Shown: positions 23,685-33,634, numbered from the stretch's first letter. The stretch: 64,000 nt of DNA from an uncultured bacterium (GCA_903928345.1 CAIYQO010000184.1:1-64000); one strand, 5' to 3'. Translations and numbers: made by a program. Notes: generated by a model not told the origin, from the letters alone.

Positions 23685-25160
23685 TTGGTTACCGAAACCT
23701 TAACCCTACCGCAGACCCAGCCAGCCAAGAGCGCCTCCGGCCTGCGCTCACAATGCCTTTCCTCGACTGAAGTGCTGGGGCAGGCGATTGCTAATATCGC
23801 CCCCAGCGCGACACCGGCGTTGGTGATCCCACTCGTCTTTGCTACCGCCGGCAATGGCACCTGGCTGGCGTACCTGTTCGCGCTGGTTGCCATCGTGTTG
23901 GTGGGCGCCAGTCTCAATCAGTTTACCCGGCGGTCCGCCTCGCCCGGATCGTTGTATTCGTTTATCGCCCGTGGACTCGGCCCCTCCGTCGGGGTAGTTG
24001 CCGGGTGGACGCTGGTGTTGGCCTACCTGCTGACCGCCAGCGCCGTCATCTGCGGCTTCGTCAATTACGGCAACGTCCTATTGGCCTATGCCGGCGTCGG
24101 CCCTTCCCCTGTGCTCTCGGTGGTGCTGGCACTGCTGGGCGCGGCATCCGCCTGGTGGGTCGCCTATAAGGATATCAAGCTCTCCACAAAACTCATGCTC
24201 GGGCTCGAGCTGATTTCGTTAGCGATCATCATCTTGCTCGCGGTGATCGTGTTGGTGAGACATGGGACGCATTTCGACCTGGCGCAGTTGAGCTTGCAGC
24301 ATGTAAACGCGGATAGTATCCGCATCGGCCTGGTGCTGGCGTTCTTCAGCTTTACCGGCTTCGAAAGCCCGGGGTCACTCGGCGATGAAGCGAAAAACCC
24401 GTTGCGCACCATTCCGCGTTCGATCACTATCAGCGCGATCTTCGTCGGGTTGATCTTCGTGTTGCTCTCCTACACGGAAGTGCAGGGCTTCATCGGCAGC
24501 GCGACGACACTGGATAAAGCCGCCGCGCCGCTGGCTGATCTAGCGACAAGTCACGGCGTCGGTTTCTTCGGGCCACTCATCTCCATTGGCGCGCTCATCA
24601 GTTTCTGGGCGTGCATTCTCGCGTGCGTTAATGCCGGGGCGCGCGTGCTCTTTGCCATGGGGCGCCATCGGGTCTTTCACGATGCGGTGGGGAATGCGCA
24701 TGCGACCAATGATACCCCCCATATCGCCGTCACCATTTCCGCGTTGATCGCGACCATTGTGCCGGTCATCCTCATCGCGTTGAAAAATGGGCTGTTCGAC
24801 ATCTATGGCTGGGTGGGCACCGTCGCCACGTTCGGCTTTCTGCTGAACTACCTGCTCATCGCGGTTGCGGCGCCATTCTATCTCAAGCATGAGAAGGAAT
24901 TGAAGGGTAAACACGTCGTGTTGGCCGTCATCACCGTACTAGTGCTGCTGATTCCCCTGGTCGGCAGCGTGTATCCGCTTCCCGCCATGCCGTATACCCT
25001 GTTCCCCTTCATTTTCCTGGGGTGGCTGGTTGCCGGCATTGTCTGGTACGTGATTCGGCAGATCGGATCGAATGTGTCTTCCGATATCACCGAGGAACTC
25101 GATGCCGTGCATGCGCGCTACCATGACATTCGCCTACAGGGAGATGGTGAAGGTATCTAA
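23685..25160 (+). CDS. APC-superfamily amino acid permease
   Basis: ~12 hydrophobic segments; LGQAIANIAPSATPALVIP, FFSFTGFESPGSLGDEAKNPLRTIPRSI. Confidence 0.9.
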   Translation: MVTETLTLPQTQPAKSASGLRSQCLSSTEVLGQAIANIAPSATPALVIPLVFATAGNGTWLAYLFALVAIVLVGASLNQFTRRSASPGSLYSFIARGLGPSVGVVAGWTLVLAYLLTASAVICGFVNYGNVLLAYAGVGPSPVLSVVLALLGAASAWWVAYKDIKLSTKLMLGLELISLAIIILLAVIVLVRHGTHFDLAQLSLQHVNADSIRIGLVLAFFSFTGFESPGSLGDEAKNPLRTIPRSITISAIFVGLIFVLLSYTEVQGFIGSATTLDKAAAPLADLATSHGVGFFGPLISIGALISFWACILACVNAGARVLFAMGRHRVFHDAVGNAHATNDTPHIAVTISALIATIVPVILIALKNGLFDIYGWVGTVATFGFLLNYLLIAVAAPFYLKHEKELKGKHVVLAVITVLVLLIPLVGSVYPLPAMPYTLFPFIFLGWLVAGIVWYVIRQIGSNVSSDITEELDAVHARYHDIRLQGDGEGI

Positions 25161-25184
25161 TCGCGTTCCAGGAGGACATGCGAG

Positions 25185-25230
25185 CGAAACGGTCGGGCTT
25201 GGAAACGCCCGACCGTTTCGTTATGTCTTT
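25185..25230 (+). terminator. Rho-independent terminator after permease
   Basis: 14-bp stem CGAAACGGTCGGGC-TTGGAAAC-GCCCGACCGTTTCG followed by TTATGTCTTT. Confidence 0.85.
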
Positions 25231-25266
25231 AGTGATGCGAGAGAGCACCGCAATGCCACAAATGCG

Positions 25267-25306
25267 GAAGCCTGCGGACTCATCGGATGAGTCGTCCGCA
25301 GGCTTC
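25267..25306. terminator. Second strong hairpin in convergent intergenic region
   Basis: GAAGCCTGCGGAC / GTCCGCAGGCTTC with internal ACTCATC/GATGAGT; lies just beyond the 3' end of the minus-strand nitrogenase-like operon. Confidence 0.6.
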
Positions 25307-25331
25307 TGCAGTTAACCTCGTGACAAATTGA

Positions 25332-26678
25332 TTACCGTTCCGCGACGATGACGCCGAACAGATCTTCAATCAAGGTGAGCGCGCCGTGATATCCGGCATA
25401 CGCCCGGTCGATCACCACCCGGTTGCCAATGGGATAGGTGACAGAGAGATGGGCGGCGCCGATATTCTTCGCGAATTCCCGCTCCAGGTGGCTGCCGACG
25501 ACGAAAGCCGGACTGAAGGCGTGGTAGAACTTCTGCCCGCGGTTGCGCGGCCACATTTTCGCGAAATGCCGATTGATTTCCGAAGCATCCGTCTCGAAGA
25601 CCAGCCGGGGTGTCACCCCCGATGTCAACGCCGCCAATTCCTCGTGATAGTGGGCCTGTTCGTCCTCGTAGAGATCATCGGTAATCACGGTCAGGGACGG
25701 CAGCCAGCCCAGGTCATTGGCGAGAAACCGCGTGAGCGCCGTCGCGTAATTGGCATCACCGACCACCACCGCGTACCGCTGTAAATCGAGGTCGTTATAC
25801 GTATCGGCCAAGCGGTCGATAAAGAAGTAATAGTCGCGTTCTTCCGCGGCCACTACTGCGTCAACACGCGCGGCGTCCAGACCGAGCCGGGCGCTTACCT
25901 CACGCAGGAAGCGTGCCATGGCGCTTGGGCCGATGGGCAAGGCCGTGGTAAGGTAGGGGGTACCGTGCACCTCTTCGAACACGCCGGCTGCCGTCACCCC
26001 ATATCGTGGGGAAACCACCACGTTCAAAGCGGCACGGCCCGCCTGGCGCAGGTCATCCAACGTGGCGCCATCGGTGAAGAAGGTGTTCACTCGCAGACCC
26101 AGCTTCTCCAGTGATAACTTCAGGTTATGCAGATTGCCACGCCAGAAGACATCCTGCCCGGGCACGATACCCCACAGATTGATGGACAGCGGATCGGTAG
26201 CGTCTTGCCGCTCCACGTAGTGACGGAAGAGCCCCTGCAGCACCAGGTCGTACCCCTTATACCCGTCGCCGCGGAAGCCGCCGGTCTCGACGCCGATGAT
26301 CGGCGCCTGGTCAGCGTAGTCGCGCACCACGGATTGGATGTCGTCGCCGATCATGTCGGTAGTGCAGCCGGTGACAATGACGTAAAGATCGCCGTCGACA
26401 ATCTTCAACGTATTGCGCACCTGCTCATCCAGCCGGTCGACGCCGCCGAAGACGATCTCCTGCTCGCCGACATTGGAACTGGGCACCGACATGCCGCCGC
26501 AGAAGCCCGCGCCCAGATAGCCGGTGCTGCCATACTGGTTGTAGTAGATGCTCCCGCCGCAGCCCAGGGCCGAGTGGAGAATCGGCACCGCCCCCGGCAG
26601 CGCGGTGACGGTCATCACCGCGCCACCCAGGGCGCAAAAGGCCCGCGGCCGTTCGATAAAGGAACTAATAGGGGCCAT
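25332..26678 (-). CDS. Nitrogenase-like component 1, beta (NifK/MarK-like) subunit
   Basis: Cluster cysteines in RPRAFCALGGAV, HSALGCGGSIYYNQYG, VTGCTTDMIGDD; SVPSSNVGEQEIVFGGVDRL. Start MAPISSF at 26678. Confidence 0.88.
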   Translation of the reverse strand: MAPISSFIERPRAFCALGGAVMTVTALPGAVPILHSALGCGGSIYYNQYGSTGYLGAGFCGGMSVPSSNVGEQEIVFGGVDRLDEQVRNTLKIVDGDLYVIVTGCTTDMIGDDIQSVVRDYADQAPIIGVETGGFRGDGYKGYDLVLQGLFRHYVERQDATDPLSINLWGIVPGQDVFWRGNLHNLKLSLEKLGLRVNTFFTDGATLDDLRQAGRAALNVVVSPRYGVTAAGVFEEVHGTPYLTTALPIGPSAMARFLREVSARLGLDAARVDAVVAAEERDYYFFIDRLADTYNDLDLQRYAVVVGDANYATALTRFLANDLGWLPSLTVITDDLYEDEQAHYHEELAALTSGVTPRLVFETDASEINRHFAKMWPRNRGQKFYHAFSPAFVVGSHLEREFAKNIGAAHLSVTYPIGNRVVIDRAYAGYHGALTLIEDLFGVIVAER

Positions 26679-28191
26679 CGGCGTCTCCCTCCGTGATGTA
26701 ATGGAAGGCGTGCTCCGCCAGCCATTGGGCCTGATACGGCTGGCGCACATGCTGCTTCAGCCGGTGATTAAAGGTTGGGTTCGCCAACTGGCGCCAGGCC
26801 CGGCGCGCGATCTCGAAGGCGCCGGCGTACCCGACATAGGTGTACCCCCCGTGGTAGACGGGGATGGTGGGGATGCCGGTCTTCGCCGCCCACACGCTGT
26901 CAGAGGGGTGGCCGAAGTAGATATCCGGCGTCGTTTTGCCGATCAGGTTCACTGACTCGTATGGGTGTACCGTGGCCACGTTGATGATCGGCTCGCGCAC
27001 CTGGTTGGCCACCAGTTGATCCAGCGCCGTCTCCCCGAATTCATCCCAATGATAGGGACGCACGGCGACGATCTCCATGCCCAACTCCTGTAGCAGGTTG
27101 CCCAGCGACAGCGCGCGCACCTCGCCGGCACTGATCATCGCCTTTTTTCCGACGAATGCCGGCGTCAGCGACGCCAGGGCGTCCCGCAGTTCGGCGGTTT
27201 CGCGCGCGATGATCTCCTCGGCGATGCTCTCCAGATTGAAGCATGCCGCCACGGCGCGCAACCACTGATTGGTGTTTTCAATGCCGATGGGCATGAAACG
27301 CTGTACGAAAGGCACGCCGTATTGCTGTTGCAAGTGTTTTACGAAGTAATCGTCGTGCGTCGGGCAGGTGCTGATGGACAGCGCCGCCTCGGTGACCTTG
27401 CGAAAATCGTCCGGGTGGGCCGCACACGGAAATATCTGCACCTCGAGCCCTAACCCGTTGAGCAGGCGCGTCAGTTCCTTCTCGTCTACGGAACCCATGG
27501 AGGAGACGTTGAGCAGATTCACCAGCTTGCTGCGCCGGATGCGCTCGCGCGCCACTTCGATATCGTCGACGATGACCGACACGGTCTCCGCCTCCGGGTC
27601 CAGCAGGTTGCGGGCGACGGAGTGATAGATTGCGTCATATGCCGTTGCCATGATCTTCGTTTTGAAGCCTTCGCAATGAATCGGCAGTAGGCGTGCCGCC
27701 ACCTCCGGCTGCAGGCGCGAGGTGACCGCGTCGATGTCATCGCCGATGATGCCGGGTACGCAGCTCGAAATGACGATGATCGCCGACGGGCGATAACGGC
27801 GGTCCGCCTGGCGAATCGCCTCCTCCAGCTTCTCCTCGCCGCCGGTAATCACGTCGCGTTCGTTGAGATTCGTCGACAGCCACAGGGTGCCGCGCGGATT
27901 CGTGCTGCCACGTGCCATCTGCGTGCCGCGCACGCCGGCGTTCTGCGTATGCCCGGGGCCGCCGCAGCCGATGGCGCCATGCACGATAACCACCGCGTCC
28001 GAGATGGTGTTGACGATGGCCGTGCCGGGCAGCAATTGGCAGATCGATCCCTGCCCAAAGCCGCGCTTCGCCTGTTGCAGGCAGCACCCGCCAAACGATT
28101 TCTTCAAGCCGCAGCCATCACCACCGTAGACATTGCAGGCGCCCAGACGCTGTTCGCGCTTGGGCGGTACTTTCGCTTCGATATAGCTCAT
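26665..28191 (-). CDS. Nitrogenase-like component 1, alpha (NifD/MarD-like) subunit
   Basis: SICQLLPGTA, VHGAIGCGGPGHTQN, ISSCVPGIIGDDIDAV; candidate cofactor ligands Cys in SISTCPTHDDYF and His in IPVYHGGYTYVGYAGAFEIARR. Confidence 0.88.
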   Translation of the reverse strand: MSYIEAKVPPKREQRLGACNVYGGDGCGLKKSFGGCCLQQAKRGFGQGSICQLLPGTAIVNTISDAVVIVHGAIGCGGPGHTQNAGVRGTQMARGSTNPRGTLWLSTNLNERDVITGGEEKLEEAIRQADRRYRPSAIIVISSCVPGIIGDDIDAVTSRLQPEVAARLLPIHCEGFKTKIMATAYDAIYHSVARNLLDPEAETVSVIVDDIEVARERIRRSKLVNLLNVSSMGSVDEKELTRLLNGLGLEVQIFPCAAHPDDFRKVTEAALSISTCPTHDDYFVKHLQQQYGVPFVQRFMPIGIENTNQWLRAVAACFNLESIAEEIIARETAELRDALASLTPAFVGKKAMISAGEVRALSLGNLLQELGMEIVAVRPYHWDEFGETALDQLVANQVREPIINVATVHPYESVNLIGKTTPDIYFGHPSDSVWAAKTGIPTIPVYHGGYTYVGYAGAFEIARRAWRQLANPTFNHRLKQHVRQPYQAQWLAEHAFHYITEGDADGPY

Positions 28192-28213
28192 GCTCTCCCC
28201 CCTCGACTTGCTG

Positions 28214-29581
28214 TCAGGCCATTTCCAGGTAGCGGTCGCGCTCCCAATCCGTCACCGCACGGTCGAACAGCGCGACTTCATGCCGGCCAATGCCCAGGTA
28301 GTGCTGCAAGAAACGCTCGCTGAAAAACTCGCGCGCCGCCGTACTCCCCGACAACAGCTCAAGCGCCGCATGCAGCGTGCCGGGCAGCAACGCGGCATTG
28401 TCATCTAAATAAGCATTCTGCGCGAAGTGGCTGGCGGGCGGTTGCAGCGCGTGGGTGATGCCGTACAACCCGGCGGCGATATTGGCCGCGATGATCAGGT
28501 ACGGGTTGGCGTCAGACGACCCAGTGCGGTGCTCGATACGGCTCCCCGCGCCGATGCCGAGGAGCGCGCGCGTCGACACCGTGCGATTATCACCCCCCCA
28601 GGAGACGTTTGTGGGCGCGAAAGAGTGGTCGCGATACCGCTTGTAGGCGTTCACGGACGGCGCCTCCAACGCCAGGAACTCGCGTGCCGTTGCCAGCAAG
28701 CCGGCCAGATAGTGCTGCGCGATGGCGTCATCAGCATCGAACAGGTTCGTGCGCCGCTCCGGGTCCCACAGGCTCTGGTGCACGTGGAACCCGTTGCCGG
28801 ATTCCTCGCTCCACGGTTTCGGCATGAAGGAGGCGAACAAGCCATGCTGGCGCGCGATCTCCTTCACGGCATGCTTGAAGAGCACCGTCTGGTCAGCGAC
28901 AGTAAGGGCGTCGCCATATTCCAGGTTGATCTCCACCTGCGCCGGCCCGTATTCCGGGTTGGCTGCCTCGACCGGGATGCCCAGTGCGTCGAGGGCGAGG
29001 CGGATTTCGCGCAGGATGAACTCCAGCTCGGTCCCTTTATAGAGCGAGTAGCACTGAATGCCGGCATAGAGCGGCGTGCGCTCGGCACTGAGAAGATAGA
29101 ATTCTAACTCGGCTCCGATGAGTGGGCGATAGCCCAGCGCGTTGGCGCGGTCAAGCACGCCTTGCAGCACGGCGCGCGGCGCTTCGTCGATACGGTCGCC
29201 GTGCTCGGTATACGGCTCAGCGAGCAGGAAGGCGCTACCAGGCCGCCAGGGAACCTCGCGAAAAGTGTGCCACAACGGTTTGGCGACCATATCCGGATAG
29301 CCGTTTTCGAAGCTGGCCAGGTCGATGCCCGGGAACACCTCGCATTGGATATCCCAGGCTAATGCCGCTTTGCAGATGACAACGCCGTGATGTGCCGTCT
29401 TCAGGAAATGCTTGGCTGGCACCCTTTTCCCGCGCAAGACACCGGGAATATCGGCAAACCCGATTTCCACCGTGTGGATAGCCCGCTCCTGAATTGTGCG
29501 CGCGATATCGTCCAGCGTAATCTCCTCCGTTGGTATCGCCGGTTCAAATTCCAGGGGTGAGAGTTGAGTGGTCGTAGTCAT
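28214..29581 (-). CDS. Glutamine synthetase-like gamma-glutamyl ligase
   Basis: GAELEFYLLS, EINLEYGDAL, NGFHVHQSLWD, RYRDHSFAPTNVSWGGDNR, RIEHRTGSSDANPYL. Confidence 0.9.
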   Translation of the reverse strand: MTTTTQLSPLEFEPAIPTEEITLDDIARTIQERAIHTVEIGFADIPGVLRGKRVPAKHFLKTAHHGVVICKAALAWDIQCEVFPGIDLASFENGYPDMVAKPLWHTFREVPWRPGSAFLLAEPYTEHGDRIDEAPRAVLQGVLDRANALGYRPLIGAELEFYLLSAERTPLYAGIQCYSLYKGTELEFILREIRLALDALGIPVEAANPEYGPAQVEINLEYGDALTVADQTVLFKHAVKEIARQHGLFASFMPKPWSEESGNGFHVHQSLWDPERRTNLFDADDAIAQHYLAGLLATAREFLALEAPSVNAYKRYRDHSFAPTNVSWGGDNRTVSTRALLGIGAGSRIEHRTGSSDANPYLIIAANIAAGLYGITHALQPPASHFAQNAYLDDNAALLPGTLHAALELLSGSTAAREFFSERFLQHYLGIGRHEVALFDRAVTDWERDRYLEMA

Positions 29582-30663
29582 GGAATACGCTCCTTGGATA
29601 ATCTCGAAATGGGAACGATATGCCCCGCCGTGATGAAGGCGGCCACATTCTCCCAGGGAACACTATACGCCAGGTCGCATCCCGGCAGCAGGATAAAACC
29701 CTCCGCGTCGGACACCGCCTGCCGGCAGCGGTGTACCGCGTCACCGACCTGCGCCGGTGTACCGAATTCTAAGATAGCGACCGGGTCGACATTCCCGGCG
29801 ATGCAGAGACGGGAGCCGACCAACGCCACGGCACGCCGGAGATCGACTTTCGCATCCAGTGAGATGCCGTCGATGCCGATGTCAGGGAGTTGCGTCAGAC
29901 GATCCGTGATATCACCGCAGATATGTAACAACGACACCTTGCCGGACTGGCGTATTACCGTGATCACCTGCTGCAAGGATGGGGCGGCGAAGTCATTAAA
30001 ATGGCGTGGAGAGATCACATCCCCCGAGGCGGACGGATCAGCGATAAATATGCCGTCAACACCGTCGATAGCCAGCATGCGCAGGAAATAACCGAGCACG
30101 ATCTCACTGACGCGCGCTAACGCCTCATGCACAAAGAGCGGATCACGATACAGCGCGCGTGACAGTCGTTCCAACCCCAACAATTGCCCGACGATGGTAA
30201 AGGGGGCGCGACCGCTGGGAAGGATCAGCCGCGTGCCACGATTTTGCCCGGCAAGGAGACGCACGCTCTCAAACAGATACTGCACGGCATCGTCTTGCCA
30301 CACCTTTCGTGGATCGAGCGCGTCTAAATCTGACTGCGCTTCCAATACACCGGTCACGATTTGTGGGGCGCCTTTCCGGTCAAACACCACCTCGCTGCCC
30401 AGGGCACGGGCGATGAGGGCTGTCGCGCCCGCGCCGGGCATGATAATGTCGGCATCGAGTTGCGTGTGCACCTCGTGGTAGATGCGTGCCGTCTCCTCGG
30501 CCTTACCGATAATGTCGTGCAGTGTGCGTTGCTGTTGGTGCACCGGCCAGCTACCCCCCAGGCTGATGCCGACCGGCACGCGCGAGACGGGTTGGCGCAA
30601 CAGCGCCTGTAAGGCGTTGTTGTGTGCCGGATATGGTGTTGTCGCAATCGGGCTTGTCATCAT
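29578..30663 (-). CDS. MtaA/UroD-family corrinoid-type methyltransferase
   Basis: UroD-like fold with Zn-type motif LLHICGD and distal LPGCDL. Confidence 0.85.
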   Translation of the reverse strand: MMTSPIATTPYPAHNNALQALLRQPVSRVPVGISLGGSWPVHQQQRTLHDIIGKAEETARIYHEVHTQLDADIIMPGAGATALIARALGSEVVFDRKGAPQIVTGVLEAQSDLDALDPRKVWQDDAVQYLFESVRLLAGQNRGTRLILPSGRAPFTIVGQLLGLERLSRALYRDPLFVHEALARVSEIVLGYFLRMLAIDGVDGIFIADPSASGDVISPRHFNDFAAPSLQQVITVIRQSGKVSLLHICGDITDRLTQLPDIGIDGISLDAKVDLRRAVALVGSRLCIAGNVDPVAILEFGTPAQVGDAVHRCRQAVSDAEGFILLPGCDLAYSVPWENVAAFITAGHIVPISRLSKERIP

Positions 30664-30672
30664 GCAACTCGT

Positions 30673-31563
30673 TTATCCATGGGAAAAGGTCTCGACGCGG
30701 TGCGCGTAGAGTTGGTCGGCCAGATCCTCGCCGCCGGGAATGCCGCAGGCATCCGCACGGCAATGCCGGCAGTGACGAAACACCGGCAAATACACCTCAG
30801 CGGCGGCACGCACCGTATTCAGTAAGCGGCAATCAGGCGCCGGAATGTGTGCCAGTTCATGTTGCGGAATGAGCGGGATGATGTTGTAAATCGTCGCGCC
30901 CAGTGCCGCCACGGCTTTTGCTACCTCTGGCAGGTGTGTGTCATTGATACCGGGGATCAACACGCTATTCACTTTCACAACCAGGCCCGCTTCCGCGGCG
31001 CGGGCGATGCCGGCAAATTGTGCCTGCACCAGCGTTTCGGCGGCGTCGATCCCCGTCATCCGCTGCCCGTTAACGACAATGCCGCCATTGATCTGTGCCA
31101 GCGTAGGCGGATCGATGGCATTGACCGTCACCGTCAGCGTTTTCACCCCAACGGCCACGAGCTCATCAATGTGATCGGCGAGGCGTAGCCCATTGGTGCT
31201 TAAGCAGCCAATCAAGTCAGGATATTGCGCATGCACCAAGCGTAATGCCTGTAACGCATGCGGAGTCGCGAGTGACTCACCCGGTCCAGCGATGCCGACG
31301 ACGGTGATAGAGGGGCATAGCTCGAGGGCATGTTCCACAACACTGACGGCCTCCTCCGGAGTAAGCAACACCTGGCTCACGCCCGGACGGACATCCGTCG
31401 TGTTGAATTCGCGCCGGCAGAAGCGGCAGCCGATATTGCACGCGGGACTCACCGGCAGATGGATGCGACCATGCTTCGCGTGCGCGTCGGCGTTGAAGCA
31501 AGGATGGCGCTTCACCAGATGCGCGAATGTATCCTGTGCGGTTGTCTCGGTTCCAGCTACCAT
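30673..31563 (-). CDS. Radical SAM protein, NifB-like
   Basis: GRIHLPVSPACNIGCRFCRREFNTTDVRPGVSQVLLTPEEAV matches NifB signature; GIAGPGESLA; start MVAGTETT at 31563. Confidence 0.9.
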   Translation of the reverse strand: MVAGTETTAQDTFAHLVKRHPCFNADAHAKHGRIHLPVSPACNIGCRFCRREFNTTDVRPGVSQVLLTPEEAVSVVEHALELCPSITVVGIAGPGESLATPHALQALRLVHAQYPDLIGCLSTNGLRLADHIDELVAVGVKTLTVTVNAIDPPTLAQINGGIVVNGQRMTGIDAAETLVQAQFAGIARAAEAGLVVKVNSVLIPGINDTHLPEVAKAVAALGATIYNIIPLIPQHELAHIPAPDCRLLNTVRAAAEVYLPVFRHCRHCRADACGIPGGEDLADQLYAHRVETFSHG

Positions 31564-31568
31564 ATCAC

Positions 31569-31632
31569 ATACCTTACCGGTCGGAATACTATGTGTCAGC
31601 AGCATTATAGGTACTCGACTGCGCCGTGTCAA
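31569..31632 (-). promoter_or_regulatory. Sigma70 promoter with shared operator upstream of NifB-like operon
   Basis: Minus strand TTGACA (31632-27), 17 nt, TATAAT (31609-04), then ATAGTATTC-CGACCG-GTAAGGTAT (31592-31569). Confidence 0.78.
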
Positions 31633-31701
31633 TACCCATGAATACGCATTGGGTCGTAATACGATCTCATTTGCCCCCAGTGAGCTTTGTATCACTGGGG
31701 C

Positions 31702-31761
31702 TTGACAGTCGTATCGCGTGTTAGCTATACTTTCAGCATACTATGCCGCTCGGAATTATAG
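31702..31761 (+). promoter_or_regulatory. Sigma70 promoter with shared operator
   Basis: TTGACA (31702-07), 18 nt, TATACT (31726-31), then ATACTATGC-CGCTCG-GAATTATAG (31738-31761). Confidence 0.75.
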
Positions 31762-31784
31762 GAAGTGGGGAAGGAGGTGCAGCG

Positions 31785-31880
31785 TTGAGAGTTCATCACG
31801 CGTTCTACTGTCACCGGCGAAGGCTGTTGCAGTTCCAGTCGGTGCCACTCATGGCACACGTATCACATCGTAATCGCTAG
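31785..31880 (+). CDS. Putative 31-aa leader ORF
   Basis: TTG start 7 nt after GGAGG; MRVHHAFYCHRRRLLQFQSVPLMAHVSHRNR*; contains perfect hairpin GTGCCA-CTCA-TGGCAC (31842-31857); stop abuts RBS of next gene. Confidence 0.4.
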   Translation: MRVHHAFYCHRRRLLQFQSVPLMAHVSHRNR

Positions 31881-31894
31881 AAGGAGCAACTCCC

Positions 31895-32551
31895 ATGAAA
31901 TACCGAATCCTGACTCTCACGCTGTTTGCGCTGCTGGCGCTGCCCAGCATATTGCTCGCGTATCCGACGTCACTGAACGTCATCCCCTCCGCCGACATTC
32001 TGCCGGCGGGTTCGATCCGCATCGGGTATGAGACGGACGGCCATACCCAGCCCTTCGCTGATGGTCGCACGCAGTATCTGTATACACAGATTGGCATCCG
32101 TGACCGTGCCGAAGTGGGGGTAGACCTGTATGATATCGGTGGCGCCAAGACGCCGGTCTTCAACGCCAAGGTGCTGCTGCATAAAGAGGCGCCGATCATT
32201 CCCGAACTCTCCGTTGGGATCAACGGCGTCCAGAACGGCGTCAGCCCGGCGTATTACATCGTCGGCACGAAGAACATCGGCCCGTTGGGGCTCCATGCCG
32301 GTGCGGAAACCCAGGCGGATCAAACCTGGGCGCTGCTCGGGGCCTATTACGCCGTGACCCCCAAGCTCTATTTGCTGACCGACTACCAGAGCGGCACGGG
32401 ACGGCAAGGCACCCTGGGCGCCTTTTACTACATCACACCGGATCTGGGCGTGAACCTGTACTACGCCAAGAATAACACCGACAGCAAGAACGACTATGTC
32501 GGCCTGTATGTGGGCTATACCTTCTCAGCCACGAAACCGGACAAGAAATAA
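31895..32551 (+). CDS. Small outer-membrane beta-barrel protein
   Basis: Signal peptide MKYRILTLTLFALLALPSILLAYP; alternating beta strands, e.g. LGVNLYYAKNNTDSKNDYVGLYVGYTF. Confidence 0.7.
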   Translation: MKYRILTLTLFALLALPSILLAYPTSLNVIPSADILPAGSIRIGYETDGHTQPFADGRTQYLYTQIGIRDRAEVGVDLYDIGGAKTPVFNAKVLLHKEAPIIPELSVGINGVQNGVSPAYYIVGTKNIGPLGLHAGAETQADQTWALLGAYYAVTPKLYLLTDYQSGTGRQGTLGAFYYITPDLGVNLYYAKNNTDSKNDYVGLYVGYTFSATKPDKK

Positions 32552-32616
32552 CGCCTCCCCGTACATCCCCGCGCGCCACCGCCCGGCGCGCGGGGACACG
32601 CTTCAGGAGCAACAGT

Positions 32617-33633
32617 ATGCATGCAAAAGCACGTCTTTTATCCGTCACGGGTCGCCAGGCCGTCGACCGTCCCCCCGTGCTCTGCACCGGGGGCATGATG
32701 AACGCCGCCATCGTCGAGGTGATGACACGTAGCGGCCACACCTTACCCGAAGCCCACCATGACGCCACCCTGATGGCCGCGCTGGCCGCCGATGTGGCGC
32801 GGGAGACGGGATTCGAAAATTTCGGCATTCCCTTTTGCATGACGGTCGAAGCGGAAGTATTGGGCAGTGCCGTGGATTTTGGGTCGCTGACCTGCGAGCC
32901 GAAGATAATCACCGAGCGGTACCCCACTGTGGATGCGGTCGCATTTGCCCCCGTCCAGAGTCTACTCACGCAAGGGCGCATTCGCGTCGTGGCTGGCGCA
33001 GCGCACTTACTGGCCACGCAATACCCGGAGACGCCGATCATCGGCAGTCTTACCGGACCGATCAGCACCGCCGCGTCGATGGTCGACCCCATCACCTTCT
33101 TCAAAGAGCTGCGCAAAAAACCGGAAGCCGCCCATCGCCTGCTGGCATATGTGACGGAATTTCTCGTGGCCTATGCACGGGTCCTTATCGAGGCCGGCGT
33201 CACGATCATCGGCATCGGCGATCCCACCGCAACCGGCGAAATCCTTGGGCCCAAAATGTTCAGTGCTTACGCCGTGCCCTACTTGAACAAACTCATCGCC
33301 GGCATTCATGACGCCGGCGTGCCGGTGTTGCTGCACATTTGCGGCGACATGAACACGGTGCGCTCGCTGATTCCCACGCTGCATGCTGATGCCATCAGCA
33401 CCGACGCGATGGTCAATCTGCGCGAATTAAAAGCGGATTATCCGCAACTCATCACCATGGGAAACCTCAGCACGTTCCTCCTCGAATCCGGATCGACAGC
33501 AGAGATTGTGCGCCACACACGCCGCCTGCTGCGTGATGGGATTGACATTCTGTCACCGGCCTGCGGGTTGAGCACGTCGACATCGCTGTCACATATTCAG
33601 GCGTTTACCCGCACGGCGAAAGGTGAGGGGTGA
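32617..33633 (+). CDS. MtaA/UroD-family corrinoid-type methyltransferase (second copy)
   Basis: VLLHICGDMNTVRSL and distal ILSPACGLSTSTS Zn-type motifs; GDPTATGEILGPKMF. Confidence 0.88.
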   Translation: MHAKARLLSVTGRQAVDRPPVLCTGGMMNAAIVEVMTRSGHTLPEAHHDATLMAALAADVARETGFENFGIPFCMTVEAEVLGSAVDFGSLTCEPKIITERYPTVDAVAFAPVQSLLTQGRIRVVAGAAHLLATQYPETPIIGSLTGPISTAASMVDPITFFKELRKKPEAAHRLLAYVTEFLVAYARVLIEAGVTIIGIGDPTATGEILGPKMFSAYAVPYLNKLIAGIHDAGVPVLLHICGDMNTVRSLIPTLHADAISTDAMVNLRELKADYPQLITMGNLSTFLLESGSTAEIVRHTRRLLRDGIDILSPACGLSTSTSLSHIQAFTRTAKGEG

Positions 33634-33634
33634 C

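Noticed and set aside
25332-28191. Protochlorophyllide/chlorophyllide reductase or canonical nitrogenase
   Set aside because: D-like subunit retains apparent cofactor Cys/His ligands, arguing against Bch/Chl; no nifE/N/V-type genes visible and sulfur gene context argues against canonical N2 fixation. Not formally excluded without phylogeny.
31766-31894. Cobalamin riboswitch upstream of corrinoid-related genes
   Set aside because: No B12-box (GCCACTG-like with the required core) could be recognised; the leader ORF explains the region better.
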